A DNA stretch of 48,421 nt, taken from positions 1 through 48,421 of the forward strand of contig CAPKVJ010000010.1 in NCBI GenBank assembly GCA_948648655.1, given 5' to 3'. Positions within the stretch are counted from its first letter, which is position 1. Each line of letters starts with the position of its first letter. This DNA comes from an uncultured Candidatus Saccharibacteria bacterium (GTDB taxonomy: Bacteria; Patescibacteriota; Saccharimonadia; Saccharimonadales; Saccharimonadaceae). The notes under the pieces are model-generated. The model worked only from the letters and a program-made list of their open reading frames with translations, made no database searches and was not told the origin of the DNA. Made by a program: the position numbers and the translations under genes. Shown here piece by piece: positions 31,963 through 41,119 of this stretch.

Positions 31963-33438
31963 TTATTTTCTTTTGCTTTGTTCTTGGTCGTTGCGATAAG
32001 AGAACATGATCGGTGTGCCAATGAAAGGAAATTTTTCGCGGATTTTGCGTTCGAGGAAACGCTTGTAAGACCAGTGTAGTAATCCGAGATCGCGGCCGTG
32101 CACGACAAACCAGGGTGGGCAGGTGTCGGTTTGGACGATGTATTTGAGCTTGGGGCGGGTGTTTTTGAGACCGGCGGGCGGATGCTCGATGACGGCTTCG
32201 CTTAGGATTTTGTTAAGTTCGGAAGTTTTAATTTTGAGGTGGCGGACTTGGTCTATTTCGGTAGCAAGCTCAAAGAGTTTGGTGACGTTTTGTCCGGTCT
32301 CGCTACTGGTGATTAATACTGGCGCGTATGGCAGAAAATTGAAGTCATACTCAAGTTTGTCGAGAATATCGTCAAGTTTGCGCTTTGGCGGGCGAGCGGA
32401 AGTGTCTAGATTATTTGAATCCTCTTCTGGAATTATGACTTCGTCTTTGACAAGATCAGATTTGGTGATAACGACGATAATTCCCTTGCCGGCTTCGACG
32501 ATTTGCCCGGCAAGAGACTGGTCGAGTTTGGAATGAGGCTCAGTAGCGTCAACGAGCAAGGCGCAGATATCGGCTTCTTCAATGGCGGCAAGAGTGCGTA
32601 AAGCGGAAAACTTTTCGATACCGACTTCACGTTTGCCGGGTTTGCGCAGGCCGGCAGTGTCAAGAATTTCGAGATTGCGACCATGATATTTTACCTCGAT
32701 GCGATTGACGTCGCGGGTAGTTCCTTGACGTGAACTGACGATGGCCTGCTGTTTTTTGCCAAGTGCGTTGAAAAGGCTGGATTTACCGACGTTTGGGCGA
32801 CCGATTAAGGCGATTTTAAGGCTTTGTTGGCTGCGAGGGTCGCCATTTTCGAGATTCGGTGACGCTCTCAAAATCGAACCTTGCGGGTCGTGATTTTGAC
32901 CTGCGTCAGCCGAGAGATAATCTCGAGAAATTGGCGACACCTTCGACGCGCCAACAAGTCTTAAAATCGCCGCTTTGAGATTGCTGGTGCCTTGACCGGT
33001 GGTGGCGGAAACGCGAAAAGTCTGGTCGGGCTTGATGCCGAATTGTAGAAATTCCTCGTTGGGTAGAGATTCGCCGAGATCGGATTTATTGAGCAGGAGC
33101 AAGACTGGTTTTTTGGATTTAAGGGCTTTTCTTGCGATATCTTTGTCTTTTTGATCGGGGTATTTGGACGAATCGACAGTGAGCAGGATGATATCTGCAG
33201 AATCGATAGCGTCAGCGATTTGGTCTTGAATTCCGGCTTCGAAATCATCGTCGGGGTCCTTGAGCCCAGCCGTATCGATTAATAAGAAGCTGTCGTCGAT
33301 GCGTGCTATGACGTTATCGCGAGTGGTTCCCTCTTCGCGTGCAACGATAGCGATGTTTTTACGAGCAAAGCGATTTAAAAGGCTGGATTTGCCAGCGTTG
33401 GTTTGCCCGATGAGCGCGACGATGGGTAGCTTTTTCAT
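31963..33438 (-). CDS. der: Ribosome-assembly GTPase Der (EngA)
   Basis: Der carries two GTPase domains and a KH-like domain and acts in 50S assembly. Domain 1: G1 GQTNAGKSSLLNR (about 11-23), TTRDN, DTAGLKD, NKSD. Domain 2: G1 GRPNVGKSSLFNA (about 213), GTTRDVNR, DTAGLRKPG, TKSD. The C-terminal KH region ends IGTPIMFSYRNDQEQSKRK. The linker between domains (about 160-195) is long and low in similarity to the family; its DNA holds the inverted repeat TCAAAATC/GATTTTGA. The ATG at 33438 has TATAAT (33451-33446) 7 nt upstream: leaderless. It is divergent from the first GT-C-like gene. Confidence 0.95.
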   Translation of the reverse strand: MKKLPIVALIGQTNAGKSSLLNRFARKNIAIVAREEGTTRDNVIARIDDSFLLIDTAGLKDPDDDFEAGIQDQIADAIDSADIILLTVDSSKYPDQKDKDIARKALKSKKPVLLLLNKSDLGESLPNEEFLQFGIKPDQTFRVSATTGQGTSNLKAAILRLVGASKVSPISRDYLSADAGQNHDPQGSILRASPNLENGDPRSQQSLKIALIGRPNVGKSSLFNALGKKQQAIVSSRQGTTRDVNRIEVKYHGRNLEILDTAGLRKPGKREVGIEKFSALRTLAAIEEADICALLVDATEPHSKLDQSLAGQIVEAGKGIIVVITKSDLVKDEVIIPEEDSNNLDTSARPPKRKLDDILDKLEYDFNFLPYAPVLITSSETGQNVTKLFELATEIDQVRHLKIKTSELNKILSEAVIEHPPAGLKNTRPKLKYIVQTDTCPPWFVVHGRDLGLLHWSYKRFLERKIREKFPFIGTPIMFSYRNDQEQSKRK

Positions 33439-33477
33439 AGTATATATTATAACATACCCTTATGCTATAATCACTTT

Positions 33478-35295
33478 ATGGAGAAAAGAAAGATGGGTTC
33501 TATGGCTCGAAGACTAAAGAAATTTTTGGCGCAGAATTGGCACTATGGATTGGTTTTGGCCTTTGGCATAATTTTGACGGTGGGTCTGTGGGGACTAATG
33601 TGGCGCGTTATGATTGGTGACGATTATAGATTCCATTTTGTGCGGCTACAAAGTGCATATTTTGGCTGGAAAGATGGGCAAATTGTGCCACAGGTTAATC
33701 CGGAGATTTTGGGTGGGATGGGCTATGCTTATAATTTGTTTTATGGACCATTAGTGACTTATGTCGCGGCGATTTTGAGATTTTTAATTAGTTCTTGGCC
33801 ACTAGTAGTGAACTTGATATATATTTTGACAATGATTGGATCGGGTGTGGTGATGTGCTGGGTGATGATGCGCATAACGAAGAAAAAGAGTTTAGCTACA
33901 ATTAGCGCAGTACTATATATGATGGCGCCGTATCATTTGGCGAATATTTATTCGCGATCGGCTTTGGGAGAGCTGGCGGCTTTTTGCTTTGTACCAATTT
34001 TGTTGTTGGGACTTTATATGCTAGTACAGCAGCAAAAACAAGCTGCGCGATATTTGGCGATTGCTGGATCTGGGTTATTGCTGACGCACAATGCTTCAAT
34101 TGTAGTTTTTGGCGTAATGGCAGCGTTGTATTTATTGTTGAATATTGAGAAAGTAGCAAATTTTCAGAGTTTGAAACGGCTGGTGATTGGTGGGGTGGTA
34201 GCTTTGGGTTTGTCGGCGTTTTTCTGGATGCCAATGTTGGAAGCGAAGTTTAGCGCGGCAGACTACGGGATTTTTAATAGTGCTTATGCAAAGGCTTATT
34301 TTGGGGCGAGTGCGGAAGCAATGAACGAAAAATATTTGCGTTTGATGGGATACGGTGCGGAGCGCATGTCGGGCTCATATATTACCGAGCAAAATATCAC
34401 AATAGGTATTTTGGGAATTATAGCGTTGGTGGGGTATTGGTTTGTTCGGCAGCGAATTGGTAACAAAAGCGAGCAGAAATTATTGGATTCACTTTATGTG
34501 ATTACGTTGATAATGCTAGTAATAATGGGAGGATGGTTCCCGTGGCAGGTGATGCCCGGTGTGTTTTGGCAGATTCAGTTTCCGTGGCGTTTTCTGGGTG
34601 TAGTGATGCTAACGACTAGCATACTTGCTGGGTATGTGATATATGATGTGGTACAAAATTTGCCGCGTAATATCCAGAAGACGGTTACTTTTTTAATATT
34701 GCTTATTATGCTGTATCCAAATTTATGGTATTTTGCGCCGAATGCAGAGCGACATTTGGAAACGGGAGAGACGGTCGATTTATCGGTGGCAAATAGTGTA
34801 GCTGGCTCACAATTGGAGTATGCGCCGATGGGGTTGATCTGTCCGAATGGCTTTAATGAAGGGGCAAAAGATTGGGATGAGATTAGACGCAATGAAGTTT
34901 GTGGGATAGTAGTGGCTGATAAGTATATAAAGGAGCGTTCGGATGAGGGCGCAGAAGTTCTGACTGGTGATGCCGAGATTAAAGATTACGTGAAAGATGG
35001 TACGAGGATTGAGCTCGTGGTTCAGAGTGGGTCTGGTGCAAGTATTGAATTACCGCTAGTATTCTATCCGGGTTATAAAGTGCATGCGAGTGGTGTGGGC
35101 GTCGGAGTTTCCGAACATGGACTTGTACTGCTTGAGTTGCCAGAAGGTTTTGATGGTAGAATTGAGGTATATTATGGCATGAGCGGAATGACAATGTGGG
35201 GTTTGATGATTAGTATTGTGAGTGTGATTGGAAGTTGTGTATGGATTTTTTCTCCAAAAATAAGGCATAAAGTGGTAAAAACTCGAAAGATGTGA
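33478..35295 (+). CDS. GT-C-like polytopic membrane protein, copy 1
   Basis: A 605-residue protein with about eleven membrane helices followed by a soluble extracytoplasmic domain and a last helix (MWGLMISIVSVIGSCVWIF). The first extracytoplasmic loop has GDDYRFHFVRLQSAYFGWKDGQIVPQVNPE and GYAYNLFYGPLVTYVA, typical of the membrane family called 6-pyruvoyl-tetrahydropterin-synthase-related (PTPS_related). Acidic residues after TM1 are the usual catalytic position of GT-C glycosyltransferases. It probably moves a sugar from a polyprenyl-phosphate donor outside the membrane (inference). TATAAT (33466-33471) ends 6 nt before the ATG. The next gene is a clear paralogue, and a GT2 that could make the lipid-linked sugar follows. 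Confidence 0.8.
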   Translation: MEKRKMGSMARRLKKFLAQNWHYGLVLAFGIILTVGLWGLMWRVMIGDDYRFHFVRLQSAYFGWKDGQIVPQVNPEILGGMGYAYNLFYGPLVTYVAAILRFLISSWPLVVNLIYILTMIGSGVVMCWVMMRITKKKSLATISAVLYMMAPYHLANIYSRSALGELAAFCFVPILLLGLYMLVQQQKQAARYLAIAGSGLLLTHNASIVVFGVMAALYLLLNIEKVANFQSLKRLVIGGVVALGLSAFFWMPMLEAKFSAADYGIFNSAYAKAYFGASAEAMNEKYLRLMGYGAERMSGSYITEQNITIGILGIIALVGYWFVRQRIGNKSEQKLLDSLYVITLIMLVIMGGWFPWQVMPGVFWQIQFPWRFLGVVMLTTSILAGYVIYDVVQNLPRNIQKTVTFLILLIMLYPNLWYFAPNAERHLETGETVDLSVANSVAGSQLEYAPMGLICPNGFNEGAKDWDEIRRNEVCGIVVADKYIKERSDEGAEVLTGDAEIKDYVKDGTRIELVVQSGSGASIELPLVFYPGYKVHASGVGVGVSEHGLVLLELPEGFDGRIEVYYGMSGMTMWGLMISIVSVIGSCVWIFSPKIRHKVVKTRKM

Positions 35296-35307
35296 TATAA
35301 TCGTCAC

Positions 35308-37422
35308 ATGGAAGAAGGGCAGGAGAGACAGAGTAAATTTAGGGTGTGGCATTTTATCTTGGTTTTGATTTTTGGTGTGATTTTGAGTATGGGGATATGG
35401 GGTAATATTAATCACACGCTTGTTGGTGATGACTATATGTTCCATGTTGCTAGAATGCAAGGCACATCACATGCTTTATCGAATGGACAGATTATTGCAC
35501 AAGTTGATCCGGATGCAATGAATGGTTTTGGTTATGCGTATAATTTGTTTTATGGACCATTAGTGACTTATGTGGCATCTGGGATACAGTTTTTGGTGCA
35601 AAATTGGACAGTGGCGATTAATTTGGTTTTAATTATGATTTTGATTATGTCTGGCATGACGATGTGTTATGCTTTGACTAAAATTAGTAAGAGTCCGGCT
35701 TTGGGGGCGATGGCGGCTATTTTTTATATGGCTGCACCGTATTTATTGACTGATTTGTATGATCGAATGGCCATTGGCGAGGCGCTGGCGTTTGTTGTGG
35801 CGCCAATTTTGCTATTGGGATTGTATCAATTAATTGCAAATGAGCGTAATGCTGCGCGAAGTTTGGCAATTGCGGCAGCGCTTTTGATAGTGTCGCATAG
35901 TTTGTCGGCGATGATTTTTGCCTTGATGGGGGGCGTTTATGTATTGCTCAATATTGACAAGGTCTTGAGTGTGAAGAAAATTTGGCGGATGATACTTGCG
36001 GTGATTGTGGCACTGGGTTTGACGGCGGTGTTTACGCTACCTTTGATTGAAGCAAAAGTGAGAGGAGCGGATTATGGCATCTTTGATACGGCTTATGTTG
36101 ATGGGTTTTTTGGGTCAAATGCAGATGGGCTAAATGCTCACCGATTGTGGCCGGATGGATTAATTCTCTCTAAAAAAGGCGACGGGCTGTATTTGTCTTT
36201 GGGTCTCGTGGCAATTTTTGCGCTTGCTGGGTTTTGGTTAATCCGGAAACGGATTGAAAATAAATTAGAACGGAGGTTCGTAACGTCGCTTTATGTGATT
36301 GCGATTTTGGCGATCTTGGCTACGACTACTCTCATAGATTGGAATTATATGCCTAGTATAATGTTGCAAATGCAATTCCCGTGGCGTTTTCTGGAGATTG
36401 TTACGGTTGCGTTGAGTGTGGTGGCGGCATATGTCGGATACGTAATTTTGCGTGGGCTGGCAGAAGATAAGCAAAAGGTCTTGGTGGTGTTTGCTGGAGT
36501 ATTAGCGATTATTCCAGTGATGAATTTTTATTTGCCAAGTGAGCAGAAAGTTTTGGAGGAAGAATTATCCGCACAGGAGGAAATAGAGGCTGGAAGCTTG
36601 GGCTGGCAAGTAGAATATGCGACGAAACAGATATTGTGTTCGGTAGATAATCCAGACGAAAAAGATCAGGATTATAAGTGTAGCTTGAATAAGATAAATA
36701 AAGTATTAGCCAAACGTGGAAAAAAGGTGCGAGTATTAGGTGGGGCGGCAAAGTTGGGCAGTGTTCGTAGAGATGGGAGCAAGTTTGAGATTGAAGTGAA
36801 GAATGCGGGGCAAGAGCAATCGGAAATAGAGTTACCACTAGTTTATTATCCGGGATATGAGGCCTGGATAAATGACGAAGAGCTCAAAGTTGAGTCATCA
36901 GAAAATTTGGGATTAGCGATGGTGGTGATCCCTGCACAGACCGAAGGAACAGTGACGGTATCGTATGGTATCAGTACAGCTACATATGTCGGGGCAGTTA
37001 TAACGAGCGTAACTGTCGGAGTTGGACTGGTTTGGTTGATAATTACAGGTTGGCTAGATGCGCGTGAAAAGAAGAAGAATACAGAAGTCGCGAAGTTGAT
37101 GGAGACAGTAAGAGAGGCGATTGGTGATGATGAGTTGTTGGGGTTTGATGATATTAAGCATGACGGGAATGTGGTAGAATTAGACAAGAAAGCAACAAGA
37201 AATACGAAAACGGTAGGTAAGGATACTACATCTAAACGGCAGAAAAAAGCACCAAAAGCACCAAAAGCACCTGCTAAAACATCTACTAAAAAGACTTCTA
37301 CAACGAAGTCCAAAGCACAGAGTGTGAAGCCGGCAAAGACAAAAGCTAAAGCAAAAGCAAGTGAGGATAGTAAAATTACGCGCGTAAAGGCATCGTCGCG
37401 ACCAAGAAAGGATCCAGAATGA
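35308..37422 (+). CDS. GT-C-like polytopic membrane protein, copy 2, with basic tail
   Basis: A 704-residue paralogue of the preceding gene. Shared stretches include GDDYxFHxxRxQ, GYAYNLFYGPLVTYVA, ADYGIF and the MQFPWRFL region. It has the same membrane topology and a closing helix (VGAVITSVTVGVGLVWLIITG), but then a C-terminal extension of about 120 residues. This ends in a Lys/Ala/Pro/Thr-rich, histone-like stretch (KKAPKAPKAPAKTSTKK) that should be cytoplasmic. TATAAT (35296-35301) ends 6 nt before the ATG, so it has its own leaderless start although it lies 12 bp after copy 1. It overlaps the GT2 gene by 4 bp (ATGA). It arose by tandem duplication, with functional divergence likely. Confidence 0.82.
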   Translation: MEEGQERQSKFRVWHFILVLIFGVILSMGIWGNINHTLVGDDYMFHVARMQGTSHALSNGQIIAQVDPDAMNGFGYAYNLFYGPLVTYVASGIQFLVQNWTVAINLVLIMILIMSGMTMCYALTKISKSPALGAMAAIFYMAAPYLLTDLYDRMAIGEALAFVVAPILLLGLYQLIANERNAARSLAIAAALLIVSHSLSAMIFALMGGVYVLLNIDKVLSVKKIWRMILAVIVALGLTAVFTLPLIEAKVRGADYGIFDTAYVDGFFGSNADGLNAHRLWPDGLILSKKGDGLYLSLGLVAIFALAGFWLIRKRIENKLERRFVTSLYVIAILAILATTTLIDWNYMPSIMLQMQFPWRFLEIVTVALSVVAAYVGYVILRGLAEDKQKVLVVFAGVLAIIPVMNFYLPSEQKVLEEELSAQEEIEAGSLGWQVEYATKQILCSVDNPDEKDQDYKCSLNKINKVLAKRGKKVRVLGGAAKLGSVRRDGSKFEIEVKNAGQEQSEIELPLVYYPGYEAWINDEELKVESSENLGLAMVVIPAQTEGTVTVSYGISTATYVGAVITSVTVGVGLVWLIITGWLDAREKKKNTEVAKLMETVREAIGDDELLGFDDIKHDGNVVELDKKATRNTKTVGKDTTSKRQKKAPKAPKAPAKTSTKKTSTTKSKAQSVKPAKTKAKAKASEDSKITRVKASSRPRKDPE

Positions 37423-38354
37423 AAAAAATGATTTCTGTTGTAGTTCCCTGCTACAATGAATCGGAAGCGGTAGATATATTTTATAAAGAGATTTGTCGAG
37501 TAGCAAAAGAAATCCCGCAGGTTAATTTTGAGTTCTTGTTCGTCGACGATGGTAGTCGAGACGATACGCTAGAAAAAATTCAGAAGTTACATAAAAAAGA
37601 TTCTCGGGTAAGGTTTGTGAGTTTTTCGCGTAATTTTGGAAAAGAAGCAGCAATTTTGGCAGGGATGCAGTATGCGGAAGGAGATTTTGTGGCAACTATG
37701 GATGTAGATTTGCAGGATCCGCCTGAATTGTTGACGCAGATGTATGATGCGATAAAGGATAATAAATATGATATTGCCGTAGCTAGAAGAGTGAGTCGTA
37801 AGGGTGAGCCACCGGTAAGAAGTTTTTTTGCAAAGATATATTATTTCATTATTAACAAATTATCAAACGTCAAAATGATGGATGGCGTGCGGGATTTTCA
37901 GTTGATGACGAGGCAAGTAGTGAATGCGATTCTATCGATGCCAGAATATAATCGATATTCAAAAGGGCTTACTAGCTTTGTTGGGTTTAGGGTGAAGTAT
38001 ATCGAATTTGAGCATGTCGATCGAGTGGCGGGCGAAACACATTGGTCGTTTTGGAAATTGTTTATTTATGGGATTGAAGCAATTTGTGCATTTTCGACGG
38101 TGCCGCTCGTGTTGGCGGCGGTGTTGGGTGTGCTATTTTGCCTGATAGCGTTTGTGATGATTGTTGTGATAATTTGTAAGACGCTAATGTTTGGCGATCC
38201 AGTCGGCGGTTGGCCAAGTATGATTTGCGTTGTATTGTTGATGGGGGGGTTACAACTTTTGGCACTGGGTATAATCGGTCAATATTTGGCAAAAGCTTAC
38301 CTTGAATCCAAACATCGACCGATTTATATCGTGCGTATAACTGAAAAGGATTAG
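37419..38354 (+). CDS. GT2 polyprenyl-phosphate glycosyltransferase (GtrB/DPM1-like)
   Basis: A GT-A fold, family 2 glycosyltransferase that should transfer a sugar from a nucleotide donor to polyprenyl phosphate on the inner membrane face. Motifs: VVPCYNESEAV, LFVDDGSRDDT, RNFGKEAAILAGM, TMDVDLQDPPE (DxD), and GETHWSFWKLF, the usual last motif before the membrane part. Two C-terminal helices (about 226-258 and 265-290) anchor it. Length 311 residues is typical. It overlaps the upstream GT-C-like gene by 4 bp, which supports a shared pathway: the GT2 makes the lipid-linked sugar and the GT-C proteins use it outside. The stop overlaps the convergent DUF3048 gene (TTAG). Confidence 0.92.
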   Translation: MKKMISVVVPCYNESEAVDIFYKEICRVAKEIPQVNFEFLFVDDGSRDDTLEKIQKLHKKDSRVRFVSFSRNFGKEAAILAGMQYAEGDFVATMDVDLQDPPELLTQMYDAIKDNKYDIAVARRVSRKGEPPVRSFFAKIYYFIINKLSNVKMMDGVRDFQLMTRQVVNAILSMPEYNRYSKGLTSFVGFRVKYIEFEHVDRVAGETHWSFWKLFIYGIEAICAFSTVPLVLAAVLGVLFCLIAFVMIVVIICKTLMFGDPVGGWPSMICVVLLMGGLQLLALGIIGQYLAKAYLESKHRPIYIVRITEKD

Positions 38355-39595
38355 TACGACACACTGCCGTATTGCGGGATGACAGAGATCCAAAGCTGTC
38401 CTGGCGTGAAGCGGATTTCTTGCCCGGAGTTATCCATGAAGACGATTTGTGAGTTTTGGGAGCTTTTGGTCCAAGTACCTTCTATTGCGTCACCATTTTG
38501 GAAGATAACAGCGTTACCAGAGCCGATAGTGGTAATATCTTCATGGTAGCCGTCGGACATTTGTCCTTCGTTTACGATCATGGCGATGACGACGTTGGGG
38601 GCAATTTGGACTGGTTCGCCACAGCTAGCGTAGGTGTCGGGTTCGGATAGTCCGGCAGCGCAATCATAAGTCGTGTGGGCTTCGCCAGTGGCATAGAAGC
38701 GTGCATAAGTATTGGTCTCTGGATCATAAGTGTAAGTCGTATTGTATGATGGCATTGCGCCGAATTTTATACTAGGAGAAACATAGTTAATTTCGCACTC
38801 TTCGGCTTCTTCTGGGCAAGTTTGGTTTTCGGTAATAATTTCTTCGGCTTCTTCGGGGGTCAGTCTCGGGAAAGCACTGACGGTAGATTTAGTATGATTA
38901 TCGTCATTGCTGAATTGTGCGAGTTTGTCAGACGAAGTGAAAAGATTATTCCAGCCGCGCATGCCACTTTGTTCGCGCCACATATAGGTTAGGTTCTCAT
39001 TGAGGTCGGGTTGATTGCTACTATGTAGCGCAGCCATTGCTTCGCCGGAACCGCCGGCATGCACTACTGTACAGTCAAAAGGAATGTCCCAGTCGAGGTA
39101 GTATGGTCGCAATGAACGAATAGGACCGATTGCACTTGTAGTTGGATTTTGGAAAATAGCGGCAAAGCGCGTAATTCCCCGTTCAGCTATAGCTTCAAAA
39201 ACGATGCCGGCTTGGTTTAGCCCAGCTTGTGGTCGGCCACCATCAGCGCCATTAGGAATTTGAATACAATAAGTCGGGCTTTCGTTTAATGCTGCGTCGG
39301 AGATTTCTCCGCCTGTCAAGACACTATATACTGGGTCAGGAAATTCGACTCGTTGATTTTTTGCTTGTTCGCTAGGGCGAATAATGAAATAGAAGATAAC
39401 TCCAACTGCGATGATTAGCGAGACCAGTATTGTGACGATAATTGCTAGGATAATTTTTTGTTTTTTGGTGCGAGGAGTTTTTGACTTTTTGGGTTTTGAA
39501 TCGGTTTTTTGGGGCTTTGCTGCGGATTTTGGGGGTTTTGATGACTTAACGGATTTATTGGCAGTGGTCTTTGGTTTTTGATTTTTTGTATTCAT
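38351..39595 (-). CDS. Membrane-anchored DUF3048 (YerB-like) surface protein
   Basis: A 414-residue protein: a Lys/Pro/Ser-rich cytoplasmic N-terminus of about 45 residues, one membrane helix (about 47-71), and an exposed domain matching DUF3048. Typical stretches are GRPQAGLNQAGIVFEAIAERGITRFAAIFQ, IGPIRSLRPYYLDWDIPFDC and VVHAGGSGEA, with a C-terminal half that binds or folds separately (NAVIFQNGDAIEGTWTKSS). The family is exported in many Gram-positives (YerB) but its biochemical role is not settled. An SD-like GGAGAA precedes the ATG. It is convergent with the GT2 gene with a 4-bp overlap. Confidence 0.87.
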   Translation of the reverse strand: MNTKNQKPKTTANKSVKSSKPPKSAAKPQKTDSKPKKSKTPRTKKQKIILAIIVTILVSLIIAVGVIFYFIIRPSEQAKNQRVEFPDPVYSVLTGGEISDAALNESPTYCIQIPNGADGGRPQAGLNQAGIVFEAIAERGITRFAAIFQNPTTSAIGPIRSLRPYYLDWDIPFDCTVVHAGGSGEAMAALHSSNQPDLNENLTYMWREQSGMRGWNNLFTSSDKLAQFSNDDNHTKSTVSAFPRLTPEEAEEIITENQTCPEEAEECEINYVSPSIKFGAMPSYNTTYTYDPETNTYARFYATGEAHTTYDCAAGLSEPDTYASCGEPVQIAPNVVIAMIVNEGQMSDGYHEDITTIGSGNAVIFQNGDAIEGTWTKSSQNSQIVFMDNSGQEIRFTPGQLWISVIPQYGSVSY

Positions 39596-39649
39596 GTTTT
39601 CTCCTTGATTAGGATTATTTTAGCATAAGTGCTGAATTTTGCGAAATGA

Positions 39650-41089
39650 TTAGTCGTTTTCTATAGCTGTGACAGTGTCATGGATACGAGCAATAGCAGT
39701 GTTTTTGCCGAGAACTTCAAGCGTTAGCGGTAGGGCGGGACTAAACGGCGCGTACGAAATAGCAATACGAATGAGTGAGAATAGTTCGGCGGGTTTTTTT
39801 TCAAATTTTTCGAGAAGTTGGTTGAGCTTGGCTTGTAATGTTTCTTCATTCCACTCGATATTTTGCAGTTCGGTAGCAGTTTGCTGAAGTAGCTCACTGA
39901 TCTCTTCTTCCGAGAATTTCTTTAGGAATTTATTTTTTGTAATCATCTCTAAATCAATTTTGGGATCATCAAAGAAGTAATTGGTCATTTCTTTGAGATC
40001 TGCGAGAGTTTTGAGACGATCATAAATAATACTTAAAACTTTTTTGCGATAAGCATCATCATAGGCTTTAGCGGCATCTGGCCAAAAGCCCAGCGTACGT
40101 TCGTAGAGTGCGTCAATTCCCTGCTCGTTGACGATTTTACGAATCCACTGCCCATTTTGCCAGAGGAGCTTGGTTTCGTCGAAGCGTGCTCCTGAAGTTT
40201 GGATGCGATCCAGTGAAAACTTTTGGATTAGTTCTGTTTTAGTGTAAATTTCGTCTTCAGTGCCGTCATTCCAGCCGAGACAGGCGAGGTAGTTTAGCAT
40301 AGCTTCGGCGAGGATGCCGGATTTGCGGTATTCGTCAACGGATCTCGCACCATCGCGTTTGCCGAGTTTTTTGCCACCTGTTGGTCCGAGTATGTGCGGC
40401 AAAGAAACTAGTCGGGGGACTTCGAGACTCAGTGCTTCGTAGATTGCAAGATAATTAGGCACACTTGATAAGTATTCTACCCCGCGACAGACACAATCAA
40501 TACCCATTTCGGCGTCGTCGACGATATGTGCGAAATTGTAGGTCGGGAGCCCATCGGCTTTTATGAGAATAATATCGTCTTGAACTTCTGGTCCGGCGTG
40601 CATGTCACCCATAACTTCGTCGTGCCAGGAACGTGGTTTGGGGTCGGATTTGAAACGTAGCGACATACCTAGCTCCCATTTCGGAGGGTTCTCGGGGCGG
40701 AAGTTGCGGTATAGATATGGGATTTTATTTGCGTTGCATTCTTCGCGGTATTTTTGGATTGTCTCGCTGGAAGTTGGGTCAGCATAGGCTCTGCCGGTAT
40801 CGATAAGTTTTTTTGCCCAACGTAAGTAGATTTCTCTGCGCTCGGATTGGAAGTAGGGAGCATTTGGGCCGCCTATAATTGGGCCCTCATCCCATTCCAG
40901 GCCTAGCCATTTTAGGGTATCTTCGATAAGCTCGGTGGCACCTTCTACGAAACGTGCTTGATCGGTGTCTTCAATACGCAGGACAAATTTATCGTTAGTT
41001 TGTTTTGCTAATAAATAAGGATAAATGGCACTGCGAACATTGCCAATGTGTATATAGCCCGTTGGGCTGGGAGCAAAGCGTGTTTTCAT
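39650..41089 (-). CDS. gltX: Glutamyl-tRNA synthetase (GluRS)
   Basis: A class I aminoacyl-tRNA synthetase that charges tRNA-Glu (and perhaps tRNA-Gln). The HIGH signature appears as PTGYIHIGN (residues 9-17) and the KMSKS loop as KKLGKRDGA. LRIEDTDQAR and GLPTYNFAHIVDDAEMGI are further family motifs. It has 479 residues and the C-terminal anticodon-binding helical domain. TATAAT (41102-41097) ends 7 nt before the ATG: a leaderless start. The KLGKR version, with Gly in the middle of the loop, is seen in several bacterial GluRS. Whether it is discriminating or not cannot be told here. Confidence 0.95.
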   Translation of the reverse strand: MKTRFAPSPTGYIHIGNVRSAIYPYLLAKQTNDKFVLRIEDTDQARFVEGATELIEDTLKWLGLEWDEGPIIGGPNAPYFQSERREIYLRWAKKLIDTGRAYADPTSSETIQKYREECNANKIPYLYRNFRPENPPKWELGMSLRFKSDPKPRSWHDEVMGDMHAGPEVQDDIILIKADGLPTYNFAHIVDDAEMGIDCVCRGVEYLSSVPNYLAIYEALSLEVPRLVSLPHILGPTGGKKLGKRDGARSVDEYRKSGILAEAMLNYLACLGWNDGTEDEIYTKTELIQKFSLDRIQTSGARFDETKLLWQNGQWIRKIVNEQGIDALYERTLGFWPDAAKAYDDAYRKKVLSIIYDRLKTLADLKEMTNYFFDDPKIDLEMITKNKFLKKFSEEEISELLQQTATELQNIEWNEETLQAKLNQLLEKFEKKPAELFSLIRIAISYAPFSPALPLTLEVLGKNTAIARIHDTVTAIEND

Positions 41090-41119
41090 GCTATATATTA
41101 TATAGGGTAGAGAAAGTTT

